DNA of 64,000 bases from Blastococcus sp. TF02A-35 (GTDB taxonomy: Bacteria; Actinomycetota; Actinomycetes; Mycobacteriales; Geodermatophilaceae): the NCBI RefSeq assembly GCF_004571075.1, contig NZ_SPQP01000013.1, positions 1 to 64,000 of the forward strand, read 5' to 3'. Position numbers and translations under genes: made by a program. Position 1 is the first letter of the stretch; each line of letters begins with the position of its first letter. Under the pieces are notes generated by a model. That model searched no databases. It had not been told where the DNA came from and saw only the letters and a program-made list of their open reading frames with translations. This document shows positions 35,206-43,367 of this stretch, piece by piece.

Positions 35206-35212
35206 GCCGACG

Positions 35213-35668
35213 ATGCGCGCAGCCAGGTCGCTGACGCGACGGTCGCCGGGGGCGCTGGTCGTGGTCCCCCTGGTCGTGCTCGCCCTCGCCGGCTGCTCCT
35301 GGGTCGGGGCGGAGGACGACCGGCCGGAGAACACGGTCGAGGACAACGAGAGCATCGGCGCAGGGCTCGCCGCCGAGCTCGCCGAGCGCGACGACGTGGC
35401 CTCCGCCGAGGTGCGCTACCTCGACACGTTCACCGTCCCGAACAGCGCCAGCGTCGAGATCCGGATGGAGCCGGGGGCGGACGTGGAGGCCCTGTACGAC
35501 GAGGGGCTGCGGCTGGTCTGGCAGAGCGAGATCAACCCCATCTCAGTGATCTACGTGGACGTGGTCAACCCCGAGGACCCGCCGTCGGGGATCTCCCGGT
35601 CGGTCGACGCGACCGAGCCCTCCGTCCGCGAGGAGCTCGACGAGAAGTACGGCCCGCACCCGGACTGA
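35213..35668 (+). CDS. Small lipoprotein, candidate partner/immunity for the hydrolase
   Basis: This 151-residue protein has an Arg-rich start, a hydrophobic core (GALVVVPLVVLALAGC) and the lipobox LAGC near residue 28. The mature part is acidic (AEDDRPENTVEDNES) and then forms a compact alternating beta/alpha domain: VASAEVRYLDTFTVPNSASVEIRMEPGADVEALY. It would be anchored on the outer face of the membrane. It directly follows the exported-hydrolase candidate, 7 bp away. A protective (immunity) or docking role is inferred from this position only. It is convergent with helR, 6 bp between stops. Confidence 0.75.
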   Translation: MRAARSLTRRSPGALVVVPLVVLALAGCSWVGAEDDRPENTVEDNESIGAGLAAELAERDDVASAEVRYLDTFTVPNSASVEIRMEPGADVEALYDEGLRLVWQSEINPISVIYVDVVNPEDPPSGISRSVDATEPSVREELDEKYGPHPD

Positions 35669-35674
35669 GCGCCG

Positions 35675-37843
35675 TCAGGGGCTGGTGAGCACCACCAGCT
35701 CCTGGGTCGCCCTCGTCATCGCGACGTACCGGTCCACGGCCCCCTCGATCGCCGTGCCGAAGGTCTGCGGTTCGACCAGGACGAGCAGGTCGAACTCCAG
35801 CCCCTTCGCGAGGAGCGGGTCGAGCGACCTGACCCGCGGGGTCGGGCGGAAGGCCGGGGCGCCGATCACGCAGGCCACCCCTTCGGCGTGCCCGGCCAGC
35901 CAGGCCGCGACGACGGCGTCGAGGTCGGCCGCGGAGCCGTGCCGGACCGGGGCACCGCTGCTGCGGATGGACGTCGGCACGTTGGCGTCGGGCAGCACGG
36001 CCCGGATGACCGGCTCGGCCTCGGCCATGACCTCGGCCGGCGTCCGGTAGTTGACCGTCAGGGACGCCAGCTCGACCCGGCCCAGCTCGACGCGCTCGAG
36101 CCGCTCCCGCCACGTCTCGGTGAACCCATGCCGGGCCTGCGCCCGGTCGCCGACGATGGTGAAGCTGCGGGACGGGCAGCGCAGCAGGAGCATCTGCCAC
36201 TCGGCGTCGGTCAGCTCCTGGGCCTCGTCGACGACGACGTGCGCGAAGGGGCCGGCCAGCTCGTCGGGCTCGGCGGTGGGCAGCGCGGCCTGGTCCACCA
36301 GCGCGTCGCGCAGGTCGCCGTGCCGCAGGCTGGTCATCAGCAGCAGCTCGGAGTCGTCGGCCGCGACCAGCTCGTCGATGACACCGGCCATGCGCTCGCG
36401 CTCGGCCGCGACGACGGCGTCCTGACGGCGCCTGCGCCTGGAGGCCTCGGGGTCGCCGAGCCGCTGACGGGCTGCGTCGAGCAGCGGCAGGTCCGACGTC
36501 GTCCAGGCCCGCGGGTCGCGGCGCTGCAGGAGCCGGACCTCGTCGGGGGAGAGCCCCGGAGCGGCCATGCGCAGGTAGGCCTGCACGGACCACAGGTCGC
36601 CGACGACGTCGGTCGCCTCGAGCACGGGCCAGGCCCGGCTGAACGTCGCGCGCAGCTCGCGGTCCTGCAGCAGCGCCTTCCGGAGCAGGTCGTCGTCGAC
36701 CTCGCCGTCGTGCTTGTCCGCGACGATGGTGAGCAGCTCCTCCCAGACCTGCTCGCGCGCCTCGTTGTGCGGCGTGCCCGGCTCGGCGGCCCCGAACGCC
36801 TCGGCCCAGTCGGCGGCGGTGGGCCGGACCTCGTCCCACGGCGTCGTGACCGTGGACGCCCGCGACGGGGGCTCCTCGTAGAACCGGACCGCGGCCTCGA
36901 CCGCCGCCACCAGGTCCACCCTCGACTTCAGGCGGGCCACCTCCGGGTCGGGCTCCGGCGTCGCTGCCGCGCCCTCGGGGACCAGGTCGCGCAGCGTGCA
37001 GGTCCGCACGCCCTCCTCGCCGAGGCTGGGGAGCACGTCGGAGACGTAGGCCAGGTAGGGCTCGTGCGGGCCGACGAACAGGACGCCGCCGCGCCGGTGG
37101 CCCAGCCGGGGGTCGGCGTAGAGGAGGTAGGCGGTGCGGTGCAGGGCGACGACGGTCTTGCCCGTCCCCGGCCCGCCGTCGACGACCAGGGCGCCCTCGG
37201 AGCCGGCGCGGATGATGGCGTCCTGGTCGGCCTGGATGGTGCCCAGCACGTCGCGCATCCGCGCCGTCCGCTCGCTGCCCAGGCTGGCGATGAAGGCGGA
37301 CTGGTCGTCCAGCGCGGCGTGCCCCTCGAACCCGTCGGCGGTGAAGACCTCGTCCCAGTAGTCGGTGACCCGCCCGCGGGTCCAGCGGTACCGGCGGCGG
37401 CTGGCCAGGCCCATCGGGTGGGCGTGGGTGGCGGCGAAGAACGGCTCGGCGGCGGGGGAGCGCCAGTCGAGGAGGAGCCGGCGGCCGGAGCTGTCGGTGA
37501 GGCCGAGCCGTCCCACGTACACCGGCTCGGCGCCGTCGGCGGCCACGATCCGGCCCAGGGTCAGGTCCAGCCCGAAGCGGCGCAGGGTGCGCAGCCGGGC
37601 GCTCAGCCGGTGCACCTCCAGGTCCCGGTTGAGGGCCTCCTCGCCGCTGCCGCCGGGCGCCTTCCGCTCGGCGTCGAGGCGGGCGGACAGCTCGGCGACC
37701 TGCTGCCGGAGGCTCTCGGCGATGGCGGCGAAGTGCTGCTCGTCGGCGGCGACCAGGGCCGGGTCGGCCTTGGCGGCGAGCGTCTCGGGGAGGGCGAACG
37801 CACTGGTGGCTGAGGGCTGGGGCTGGTGCCGGTGGTCGCTCAC
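35675..37843 (-). CDS. helR: RNA polymerase recycling motor ATPase, HelR-type (rifamycin protection)
   Basis: This 722-residue UvrD/HelD-like superfamily 1 ATPase has an N-terminal coiled coil (about 30-90), the HelD-specific DWRSPAAEPFF (126-136), and Walker A GGPGTGKTV (223-231). Walker B-like VVVDEAQELTD, VGDRAQARHGFTETW and a C-terminal VAMTRATQELVVLTS follow. HelD-type proteins pry RNA polymerase from stalled complexes; the HelR branch also displaces bound rifamycin in Streptomyces and mycobacteria. The HelR assignment rests mainly on a rifamycin-associated element 26 bp upstream of the GTG start (37843). Expression is therefore probably rifamycin-inducible. Confidence 0.88.
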   Translation of the reverse strand: MSDHRHQPQPSATSAFALPETLAAKADPALVAADEQHFAAIAESLRQQVAELSARLDAERKAPGGSGEEALNRDLEVHRLSARLRTLRRFGLDLTLGRIVAADGAEPVYVGRLGLTDSSGRRLLLDWRSPAAEPFFAATHAHPMGLASRRRYRWTRGRVTDYWDEVFTADGFEGHAALDDQSAFIASLGSERTARMRDVLGTIQADQDAIIRAGSEGALVVDGGPGTGKTVVALHRTAYLLYADPRLGHRRGGVLFVGPHEPYLAYVSDVLPSLGEEGVRTCTLRDLVPEGAAATPEPDPEVARLKSRVDLVAAVEAAVRFYEEPPSRASTVTTPWDEVRPTAADWAEAFGAAEPGTPHNEAREQVWEELLTIVADKHDGEVDDDLLRKALLQDRELRATFSRAWPVLEATDVVGDLWSVQAYLRMAAPGLSPDEVRLLQRRDPRAWTTSDLPLLDAARQRLGDPEASRRRRRQDAVVAAERERMAGVIDELVAADDSELLLMTSLRHGDLRDALVDQAALPTAEPDELAGPFAHVVVDEAQELTDAEWQMLLLRCPSRSFTIVGDRAQARHGFTETWRERLERVELGRVELASLTVNYRTPAEVMAEAEPVIRAVLPDANVPTSIRSSGAPVRHGSAADLDAVVAAWLAGHAEGVACVIGAPAFRPTPRVRSLDPLLAKGLEFDLLVLVEPQTFGTAIEGAVDRYVAMTRATQELVVLTSP

Positions 37844-37868
37844 GGCGGGCGAGTCTCCGGCACGACCC

Positions 37869-37887
37869 GGGTCTTGCCGCAAGCCCC
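37869..37887. promoter_or_regulatory. Rifamycin-associated element (RAE)
   Basis: On the minus strand this reads GGGGCTTGCGGCAAGACCC, a 19-bp inverted repeat with the perfect core CTTGC-x-GCAAG. It agrees, apart from about one base, with the RAE known upstream of rifamycin-inactivating genes and helR in actinobacteria. It lies between helR and the divergent immunity-like gene. Confidence 0.85.
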
Positions 37888-37902
37888 GGGGTGAGCTATA
37901 CG
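37874..37902 (+). promoter_or_regulatory. Promoter of the immunity-like gene, overlapping the RAE
   Basis: TTGCCG (37874-37879) and TATACG (37897-37902) are spaced by 17 bp, a good SigA-type arrangement. The -35 box is inside the RAE, so a factor at the RAE should affect this promoter directly. The -10 lies 20 bp before the GTG start. Confidence 0.65.
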
Positions 37903-37922
37903 TTGGAAGTGGCAGGAGGTCG

Positions 37923-38432
37923 GTGATCCTCCCGAAGGTCCGCGACCCGCGGTTCACGACCATCCGTCGGGGCGGCAGCCTGACCGACGACGACCACCGG
38001 CTCCTCGCGCTCTGGGCAGCCGACTGCGCCGAGCACGTGCTGCACCTGTTCGAGTCGGTGCGACCTGAGGACCCGCGGCCGAGGCAGGCCATCGAGCACG
38101 CCCGTGCGTGGGTGCGCGGCGAGGTCCCGATGATGCAGGCGCGCGCAGCCGGTGGGCACGCCATGGGAGCGGCCCGCGACCTGCGCGGAGCGGCCCGCTT
38201 CGCCGCCTACGCCGCAGGGCAGGCGGGAGCCGTGGCGCACGTGGCGGCGCACGAGCTCGGCGCAGCCGCGTACGCGATCAAGGCGGTGCGGGCAGCGGCG
38301 CCGGACGACGACGACGCCGGCCGGCGGGAGTGCCGGTGGCAGCGCGAACAGCTGCCGGAGCCGGTCGGCGAGCTGGTGCTCGACGACCAGCGGCTGCGCA
38401 ACGACATCTGCTGGTACGTCTTCGACTGCTGA
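37923..38432 (+). CDS. Immunity-like (Imm-5-like) all-helical protein
   Basis: This 169-residue Ala/His-rich helical protein resembles actinobacterial proteins annotated, as I recall, as 'putative immunity protein'. It begins VRDPRFTTIRRGGSLTDDDH, continues with LALWAADCAEHVLHLFES and IEHARAWVRGEVPMMQARAAGGHAMGAAR, and ends LRNDICWYVFDC. It has no signal peptide. GTG at 37923 is preceded by AGGAGG at short spacing. No toxin gene is adjacent; its neighbours are the divergent helR and a tRNA gene. Its promoter overlaps the RAE, so it may be rifamycin-responsive. The molecular function is unknown. Confidence 0.75.
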   Translation: MILPKVRDPRFTTIRRGGSLTDDDHRLLALWAADCAEHVLHLFESVRPEDPRPRQAIEHARAWVRGEVPMMQARAAGGHAMGAARDLRGAARFAAYAAGQAGAVAHVAAHELGAAAYAIKAVRAAAPDDDDAGRRECRWQREQLPEPVGELVLDDQRLRNDICWYVFDC

Positions 38433-38445
38433 CCGCGGGTTCCGG

Positions 38446-38522
38446 TGGTGGGGCGGGTGGGGCTCGAACCCACGACCCAGGGATTATGAGTCCCATGCTC
38501 TGACCGGCTGAGCTACCGCCCC
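38446..38522 (-). tRNA. tRNA-Met (anticodon CAT)
   Basis: The cloverleaf is complete on the minus strand. The acceptor GGGGCGG pairs with CCGCCCC, the anticodon stem is GGGA(C)/(T)CCC around CTCATAA with anticodon CAT, and the T arm is GTGGG-TTCGAGC-CCCAC. CCA is encoded (38446-38448). The D arm AGCTCAGCCGGTCAGAGC is typical. The anticodon arm GGACTCATAATCC fits elongator tRNA-Met rather than initiator; tRNA-Ile with a modified C34 cannot be fully excluded. Confidence 0.93.
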
Positions 38523-38600
38523 GTGCTGACAGCCTGCCAGATGCCGACGACCGTCTGCCCCCGCCGCCCGGGCCGCTGACCTGGGCGTCGTGACCGCGCT

Positions 38601-38629
38601 GTGACATCCGGTGCGATCGCTTGTACCGT
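38601..38629 (+). promoter_or_regulatory. Promoter of the riboswitch-peptidase transcript
   Basis: GTGACA (38601-38606) and TACCGT (38624-38629) are separated by exactly 17 bp. A start about 7 bp downstream, near 38636, would begin transcription just before the riboswitch. Confidence 0.55.
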
Positions 38630-38635
38630 CGCCTG

Positions 38636-38822
38636 CGGCCCGGACGACCCCGCCCCCGAACCCGGGGGCTCGCCCGGGCCCCGCCGAACCGCTCCGGCCC
38701 TCGGGCCGAGCGGACCGGGGACCCACCGTTCCACTGGGGTGAATCCCGTCTGCGCCACCACGGGCAGACAGGTAGGGCCACGTTCCAGCCCGAACCCGTC
38801 AGCTGACTCGGTAGGCGGAGCG
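38636..38822 (+). ncRNA. ydaO/yuaA-type cyclic di-AMP riboswitch
   Basis: The leader of the M23 peptidase gene carries the conserved ydaO elements: GGACCGGGGACCCAC (38712-38726), GGGGTGAATCCCG (38736-38748), AGGGCCACGTTCC (38774-38786) and CGAACCCGTCAGCTGACTC (38791-38809) followed by GGTAGGCGG. In actinobacteria this class typically precedes cell-wall hydrolase genes and turns expression off when c-di-AMP is high. The 5' edge is approximate. The gene start lies 20 bp after the 3' edge. Confidence 0.88.
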
Positions 38823-38841
38823 AGGAACGGAGAACGTCGCC

Positions 38842-40032
38842 TTGGCGACCCTGCACCACCAGTACCCCCATGCCCGCCTGCTGCGACGCTCCGCCGTCGT
38901 CACCACCCTGGTCGCTGCATCCCTCTTCACGGCCCCCACGGCCTCCGCCGCTCCCGACGAGGGGCGGGCCGACCAGGACGTCGCCGCCCAGGTCGAGGCC
39001 ATCGGGCAGAAGGTCCGCGACGCCGAGGCCAACCTGCAGCGCATGACCATCGAGGCGGAGGCCGCCAGCGGCGCCGCCATGGAGGCCCAGACGCAGCTCG
39101 CCGACGCGCAGCGGCACGCCGAGACGACGGCCGCCCAGCTCGCCGCCGTCCGCGAGGCCGTGGCGGAGGGCGAGGACGACGTCGCGGCTCTCGGCCGGCA
39201 GGCCTTCATGGGCGGCGGCGACACCCGCAGCTCCATGCAGATCGTGCTGCACGCCGGCGGGCCGGCCGAGCTGCTCCAGCAGGCCGCCACCCTCGACCTG
39301 CTCGGCGAGCAGCGTGCGGAGACCCTCGAGGACCTCGAGCGCGACGAGGCACGGGAGGAGCGTCTGGACCAGGAGGCCCGCGACGCCGTCGCCGACCGCG
39401 ACGCCGCCGCCCGCGCCGCCGTCGAGACCCAGCAGGCCGCCGAGGCGCAGCTGGCGTCCGCGCAGGCGGACTTCGACGCCCTGGCTGCGGAGAAGGCGAC
39501 CCTGGACCAGCAGCTGCGCGACGCCGAGATCCGGCTGCTCGCCATGCGCGGCGCCGCCGACGCCGAGGCCGCCTGGGCGCAGCTGCAGGCCGCCGAGGAG
39601 GCGGTCGGTGCGCTCACCGCTGCCGGCGGCGCCGTCCCACCGACGATCGGCCGCGTCACCTCCTGCTACGGCAGCCGCTGGGGTGCCATGCACTACGGCG
39701 TGGACATCGCCGCGCCGATCGGCACCCCGGTCCACTCGCCCGAGCCGGGCGTCGTCCTGCAGGCCGGTCCCGCGAGCGGCTTCGGTCTCGCCGTCGCCGT
39801 CCAGCACCCCGACGGGGCCATCACGGTCTACGGCCACGTCAACCAGTTCTTCGTGCGCCCCGGCCAGGTGGTCGGCGGCGGCGAGCGGATCGCCGAGGTC
39901 GGCAACAAGGGCCAGTCCACCGGGCCGCACCTGCACTTCGAGGTGCACCGGGGCGGCCTCTACGCCGACCGCTCGAACCCGGTGCCGTGGCTGGAGCAGC
40001 GCGGCATCTCGCTCGGGGGCGGTTGCGGCTGA
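38842..40032 (+). CDS. Secreted M23-family peptidoglycan endopeptidase
   Basis: This is a 396-residue exported protein. After the TTG start it has a Sec signal (RRSAVVTTLVAASLFTAPTASAA, cleavage near residue 34), then a long Ala/Glu/Gln-rich coiled coil (about 45-255) like NlpD/EnvC-type hydrolases. The C-terminal LytM/M23 domain (about 270-380) shows the zinc motif HYGVDIA, then VYGHVNQ and HLHFEV. It should cut peptide cross-links of peptidoglycan. A c-di-AMP riboswitch in its leader ties its expression to osmotic or wall state. Confidence 0.93.
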   Translation: MATLHHQYPHARLLRRSAVVTTLVAASLFTAPTASAAPDEGRADQDVAAQVEAIGQKVRDAEANLQRMTIEAEAASGAAMEAQTQLADAQRHAETTAAQLAAVREAVAEGEDDVAALGRQAFMGGGDTRSSMQIVLHAGGPAELLQQAATLDLLGEQRAETLEDLERDEAREERLDQEARDAVADRDAAARAAVETQQAAEAQLASAQADFDALAAEKATLDQQLRDAEIRLLAMRGAADAEAAWAQLQAAEEAVGALTAAGGAVPPTIGRVTSCYGSRWGAMHYGVDIAAPIGTPVHSPEPGVVLQAGPASGFGLAVAVQHPDGAITVYGHVNQFFVRPGQVVGGGERIAEVGNKGQSTGPHLHFEVHRGGLYADRSNPVPWLEQRGISLGGGCG

Positions 40033-40044
40033 GCCGGTGAGGCC

Positions 40045-40740
40045 GTGACGGAGGATGACCCCGTGCGGGACGGCGGGGGGATCTGGCTGCGAGCGGCTGC
40101 GCTCTGCCTGCTCGTCGTGGCGGGCACCGTCGCGGCGCTGGTGGGGGACCTGCCGGAGCCCGCCGCGGTGCGCGCCTGGCTCGACGGCGGGGGAGCGGCC
40201 GCCTGGGCGCTGCTGGTCGGCGGGGTCGCGGTCGTGCTCCTCGCGCCGGTGCCCCGGTCGGTGGTGTCGGTGCTGGGCGGCCTCGTGCTCGGCTTCGGAG
40301 CCGGGTTCGCCGTCGCCGTCGCCGGGGGCCTCCTGGCCGCGGTCATGGCGTTCTGGCTCAGCCGGGCGCTGGGACGTCCCGCCGTCGAGCGGCTCGCCGG
40401 GCCCCGCCTGCACCGCGCCGACGAGCTGCTCAGCGAGCGCACCTTCGTCTCCGTGCTCGCCGGCCGGGTGATCCCGGTGATGCCCTTCGTGGTGATCAGC
40501 TACGGCGCCGGGCTCAGCGGCGCGCGCTTCGCTCCCTACATCGCCGCCACCGCGGTGGGCCTGCTGCCCAGCACGGTGGTGCAGGTCGGCATCGGGGCCT
40601 CGACCGGCTTCGTCGTCGACCACCTGACCGCCCTCACGGTGGTGCCGGCGGCCGCCGTCGCGCTGGTCCTCGCCGTCGCGGCCGGCTGGTGGCTGCGGCG
40701 GCGGTCGCGGCGGGTGGGGGAGGGATCCCTGCCCGGCTGA
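40045..40740 (+). CDS. TVP38/TMEM64-family membrane protein
   Basis: This is a 231-residue polytopic protein of the DedA/VTT superfamily. The VTT domain is visible in LLAPVPRSVVSVLGGLVLGFGAGFAVAVAGG, ERTFVSVLAGRVIPVMPFVVISYGAGLSGARFAPYIAAT and TVVQVGIGAS. About six hydrophobic segments are present. Relatives act as lipid scramblases or flippases, but the lipid here is unknown. GTG at 40045 is 12 bp after the M23 peptidase stop, so it may share the riboswitch-controlled transcript. Confidence 0.88.
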   Translation: MTEDDPVRDGGGIWLRAAALCLLVVAGTVAALVGDLPEPAAVRAWLDGGGAAAWALLVGGVAVVLLAPVPRSVVSVLGGLVLGFGAGFAVAVAGGLLAAVMAFWLSRALGRPAVERLAGPRLHRADELLSERTFVSVLAGRVIPVMPFVVISYGAGLSGARFAPYIAATAVGLLPSTVVQVGIGASTGFVVDHLTALTVVPAAAVALVLAVAAGWWLRRRSRRVGEGSLPG

Positions 40741-40744
40741 GCGC

Positions 40745-41620
40745 TCAGCCCCGCCCGAAGAGCCGGCCGAGCACGCCTCCGGCACCGCCCATGGTGCGGG
40801 CGGCCAGCTGGAGGATCGGCCCGCCCGGGATGCCGGGCACCTTCTGCACGATCGGCGCGAGCTGCAGCAGCCCGCCGACGTCGTGGACCTTGAGCTTGCG
40901 CCGGGCGACGGCCGGTACCGGGTTGACCCGCCCCGACGCGGCCTCCAGCAGCAGGTCCGCCGCGCCCTCGACCGCCGGGCCGTCGACCGTGCCCGCGGGC
41001 ACCCGCCGCACCTGCCAGCCCGAGGCGTCGGCGGTGAAGCCCCAGCCGCCGTCCGGGGTGGCGAGCGTGACCCGGCCGCTGATGCCGGTGTCGGCGGCCA
41101 GCGCCCCGGTGACGTCGGTGAGCGCCGCGAGCCCGGACTGGAGGACGTCGGCGGGCGGCGGCTCCGCGCCGCAGGACACCAGGTCCAGCCAGTGGACGGC
41201 GAGCTCGTAGGCCTGGCCCAGCACGACGCTCAGCAGCGGGATGCGGCCGACGACGGAGACGGCGGGCGCGGTGTCCAGCTCGACGGGCTCCTCGGCCAGG
41301 TACCGGGCGGTCGCCTCGCGGTTGCGGCGCAGGGCGGCGAGCACCTCCTCGCGCGAGGCGGACCGGTGCGCCGCCGTGACACGGGCGTTGACGGCGTCGG
41401 GGTCCGGCGGGGTGCCCGGCCCGCCCGAGCGGGCCGAGGCGACCAGGTCGCGCAGCGCCTGGTGGTCCTCCCAGCAGCCCAGGTGCACGCAGATCTCGTG
41501 GGCGCGCCAGCCCGGCAGCCGGGAGTCCCGGGTGAGGTCGAGCGCCTCGGCCTGGGCGATGAACCCGTCCCACGCTCCCAGCACCATCTGGGAGATCTCG
41601 TCCCGTCCGGCATCGGCCAT
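40745..41620 (-). CDS. Maleylpyruvate isomerase/DinB-like mycothiol-dependent protein
   Basis: This is a 291-residue protein. The N-terminal bundle resembles mycothiol-dependent maleylpyruvate isomerase (MDMPI): LPGWRAHEICVHLGCWEDH provides one candidate metal-binding His, and LGQAYELAVHWLDLV the second. A C-terminal sterol-carrier-like region follows (about 180-260). Many actinobacterial paralogues have no known substrate. ATG at 41620 is preceded by AGGGA; a GTG at 41638 is possible. It is convergent with the VTT gene, 4 bp apart. Confidence 0.85.
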   Translation of the reverse strand: MADAGRDEISQMVLGAWDGFIAQAEALDLTRDSRLPGWRAHEICVHLGCWEDHQALRDLVASARSGGPGTPPDPDAVNARVTAAHRSASREEVLAALRRNREATARYLAEEPVELDTAPAVSVVGRIPLLSVVLGQAYELAVHWLDLVSCGAEPPPADVLQSGLAALTDVTGALAADTGISGRVTLATPDGGWGFTADASGWQVRRVPAGTVDGPAVEGAADLLLEAASGRVNPVPAVARRKLKVHDVGGLLQLAPIVQKVPGIPGGPILQLAARTMGGAGGVLGRLFGRG

Positions 41621-41777
41621 TCCCTGGTGTCGTCCCACGTCAGCGCCCTACCCGGGGCGCGCGCCGGGCAGGCATCGATCGCGGACCGCACATCCACCGC
41701 CGTCGGAGAAGCACCTCTCACCCTCCCGGGGGAGGCGGGGCGTCAAGCAGCCGGCGTCTCGCGCCGATCGCACTCAC

Positions 41778-42923
41778 GTGAGCCAGCCCCCCGTGCGAGA
41801 CCGCCGAGCCAGCGGTGCGACGCCGTCCGACCAGCCGACCGACGGCTGGCTGCGGGCGGCGCTGCGCGCTGCCGGCGCGGGCCTCTTCCGGACGCTGGCC
41901 GACGACGACGACCGCGCCGCCTACTGGGTGCGCCACGTCCGCATCGGGATCGTGGTCAGCGAGGTCTCGGCCCTGGCCTTCGCGGTGTACGCCCTCTGGA
42001 CCGGCGGGTCCGATGGGCTGGACCCGGCGCTCCTGGCGCTCCCCGTGCTCGTCGCGGTGACCACGCCGGGGATCCTGCTGCTCCCGCTCCGGGCGATGAT
42101 GCGCGACTGGCGCGGCCCCGCCTTCTTCTACGCCTGGTCGGCGGTCGTGGCCGCGGTGGTCATCGCCGCCACCCGCATGGACGGTGGGGCGAGCAGCCCG
42201 CTGGACGCGCTGCTGTTCCTCTCCCTCACCTACACCGCCGTCGCGTACACGCCCCAGGGCGTCGTGGCGACCGGTGGCTTCACCATCGTCGGCTACCTGC
42301 TGTTCGTGGAGCTGCCCGGCTTCAGCACGGCGGGCGCCTTCTTCCTCACGATCCTGGTGGTCTTCACGATCATCAGCGCCATGGCGTCGGCCAACTCGTG
42401 GGCGGCCTACGACCGGCAGGTGCTGCTGATCCGCACCCAGGAGATGCTCGCCTCCACCGACCCCCTCACCGGCATCCCCAACCGGCGGCTCTTCCTGGAC
42501 CGCGTCTCCGGCGCGGTGGAGGCTGCGGCCTGGGGGCACCAGGCGGTCGTGCTCCTCGTCGACCTCGACGGCTTCAAGGCCGTGAACGACGCCGACGGCC
42601 ACGCCGCCGGTGACGCGCTCCTCACCGCGGTGGGCGTGGCCCTGGGCGGGGCGGTCCGGGAGACTGACACCGTCGCCCGGCTCGGTGGCGACGAGTTCGG
42701 CGTCCTGGCCGACGTCACGGCCGGGTTCTCCGCCACGCTGCTCGCCGAGCGGCTCCGGGAGGCCGTCGCGGTCGCCGGCGCCCGGTACGGCGTGACGGCC
42801 AGCGTCGGTGTCGCGGAGATCGACCCGGGGGACGACGTCGAGGACCTCATGCACCGGGCCGACGTGGCGATGTACCAGGCGAAGGCCGGCGGAGGGGACC
42901 GCGTCCGCTCGCTGGACGCCTGA
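41778..42923 (+). CDS. Membrane diguanylate cyclase (GGDEF)
   Basis: This is a 381-residue protein with five to six membrane segments between residues about 50 and 215, and a C-terminal GGDEF domain (about 225-380). The active site RLGGDEFGVL is canonical. The product-inhibition site RETD lies exactly five residues upstream of GGDEF, so the enzyme should be feedback-regulated by c-di-GMP. DPLTGIPNRRLFLDR and DLDGFKAVNDADGHAAGD complete the Mg/GTP site. There is no EAL domain and no recognised sensory domain beyond the membrane part. GTG at 41778. Confidence 0.93.
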   Translation: MSQPPVRDRRASGATPSDQPTDGWLRAALRAAGAGLFRTLADDDDRAAYWVRHVRIGIVVSEVSALAFAVYALWTGGSDGLDPALLALPVLVAVTTPGILLLPLRAMMRDWRGPAFFYAWSAVVAAVVIAATRMDGGASSPLDALLFLSLTYTAVAYTPQGVVATGGFTIVGYLLFVELPGFSTAGAFFLTILVVFTIISAMASANSWAAYDRQVLLIRTQEMLASTDPLTGIPNRRLFLDRVSGAVEAAAWGHQAVVLLVDLDGFKAVNDADGHAAGDALLTAVGVALGGAVRETDTVARLGGDEFGVLADVTAGFSATLLAERLREAVAVAGARYGVTASVGVAEIDPGDDVEDLMHRADVAMYQAKAGGGDRVRSLDA

Positions 42924-43367
42924 GCGCCTCTGGGACGCGCCGTGGTTCTGCCGCGACGCTGGGTCACCGTTCGTGGGGGTAGCTGCGCAGGTCATCGGCG
43001 CGTCGTGCCGGGGACATCAGCGACGACTGGTGACGGAGAGTGACCTGCGTCATGGTCGGTGACGTGCGGCCCGCCACCCGGCGGCTCGTGCCCGGCCGGG
43101 CCGCTGCGGCGGTGTCCAGGAACGTCCACCCACGGGTAGACGGGGCGCGCTGAAGCGTGGTATTGGCCGTTGACCAGCGCCGAGAGGTGCCGGCGGAGAT
43201 CATCGACCACTTTCGTCCCAGGAGTCGCACCCGGGCTGGCGCGATCGGGTCACCATCGTGCAAACTTGTCGCGAGAGCCCTGCTCCGCCACTGCCGAACA
43301 CAGCGCGTCACCGAATCGATGGGTCCGTAGGGGAAGACGAGACCGATCGAGTCGATGGAGGTGCCCC
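42924..43367. other. Intergenic region without recognisable gene
   Basis: I see no convincing coding region on either strand in these 444 bases; the minus-strand frame over 42964-43383 has no recognised motif. A 9-bp inverted repeat, CGCAGGTCA (42986-42994) and TGACCTGCG (43041-43049), has a 46-nt loop and may be chance. The last part must hold the DUF3145 promoter. Confidence 0.4.

Noticed and set aside
42986-43049. 9-bp inverted repeat CGCAGGTCA / TGACCTGCG in the gap before DUF3145
   Set aside because: The arms are 46 nt apart, with no terminator or operator context; probably coincidental.
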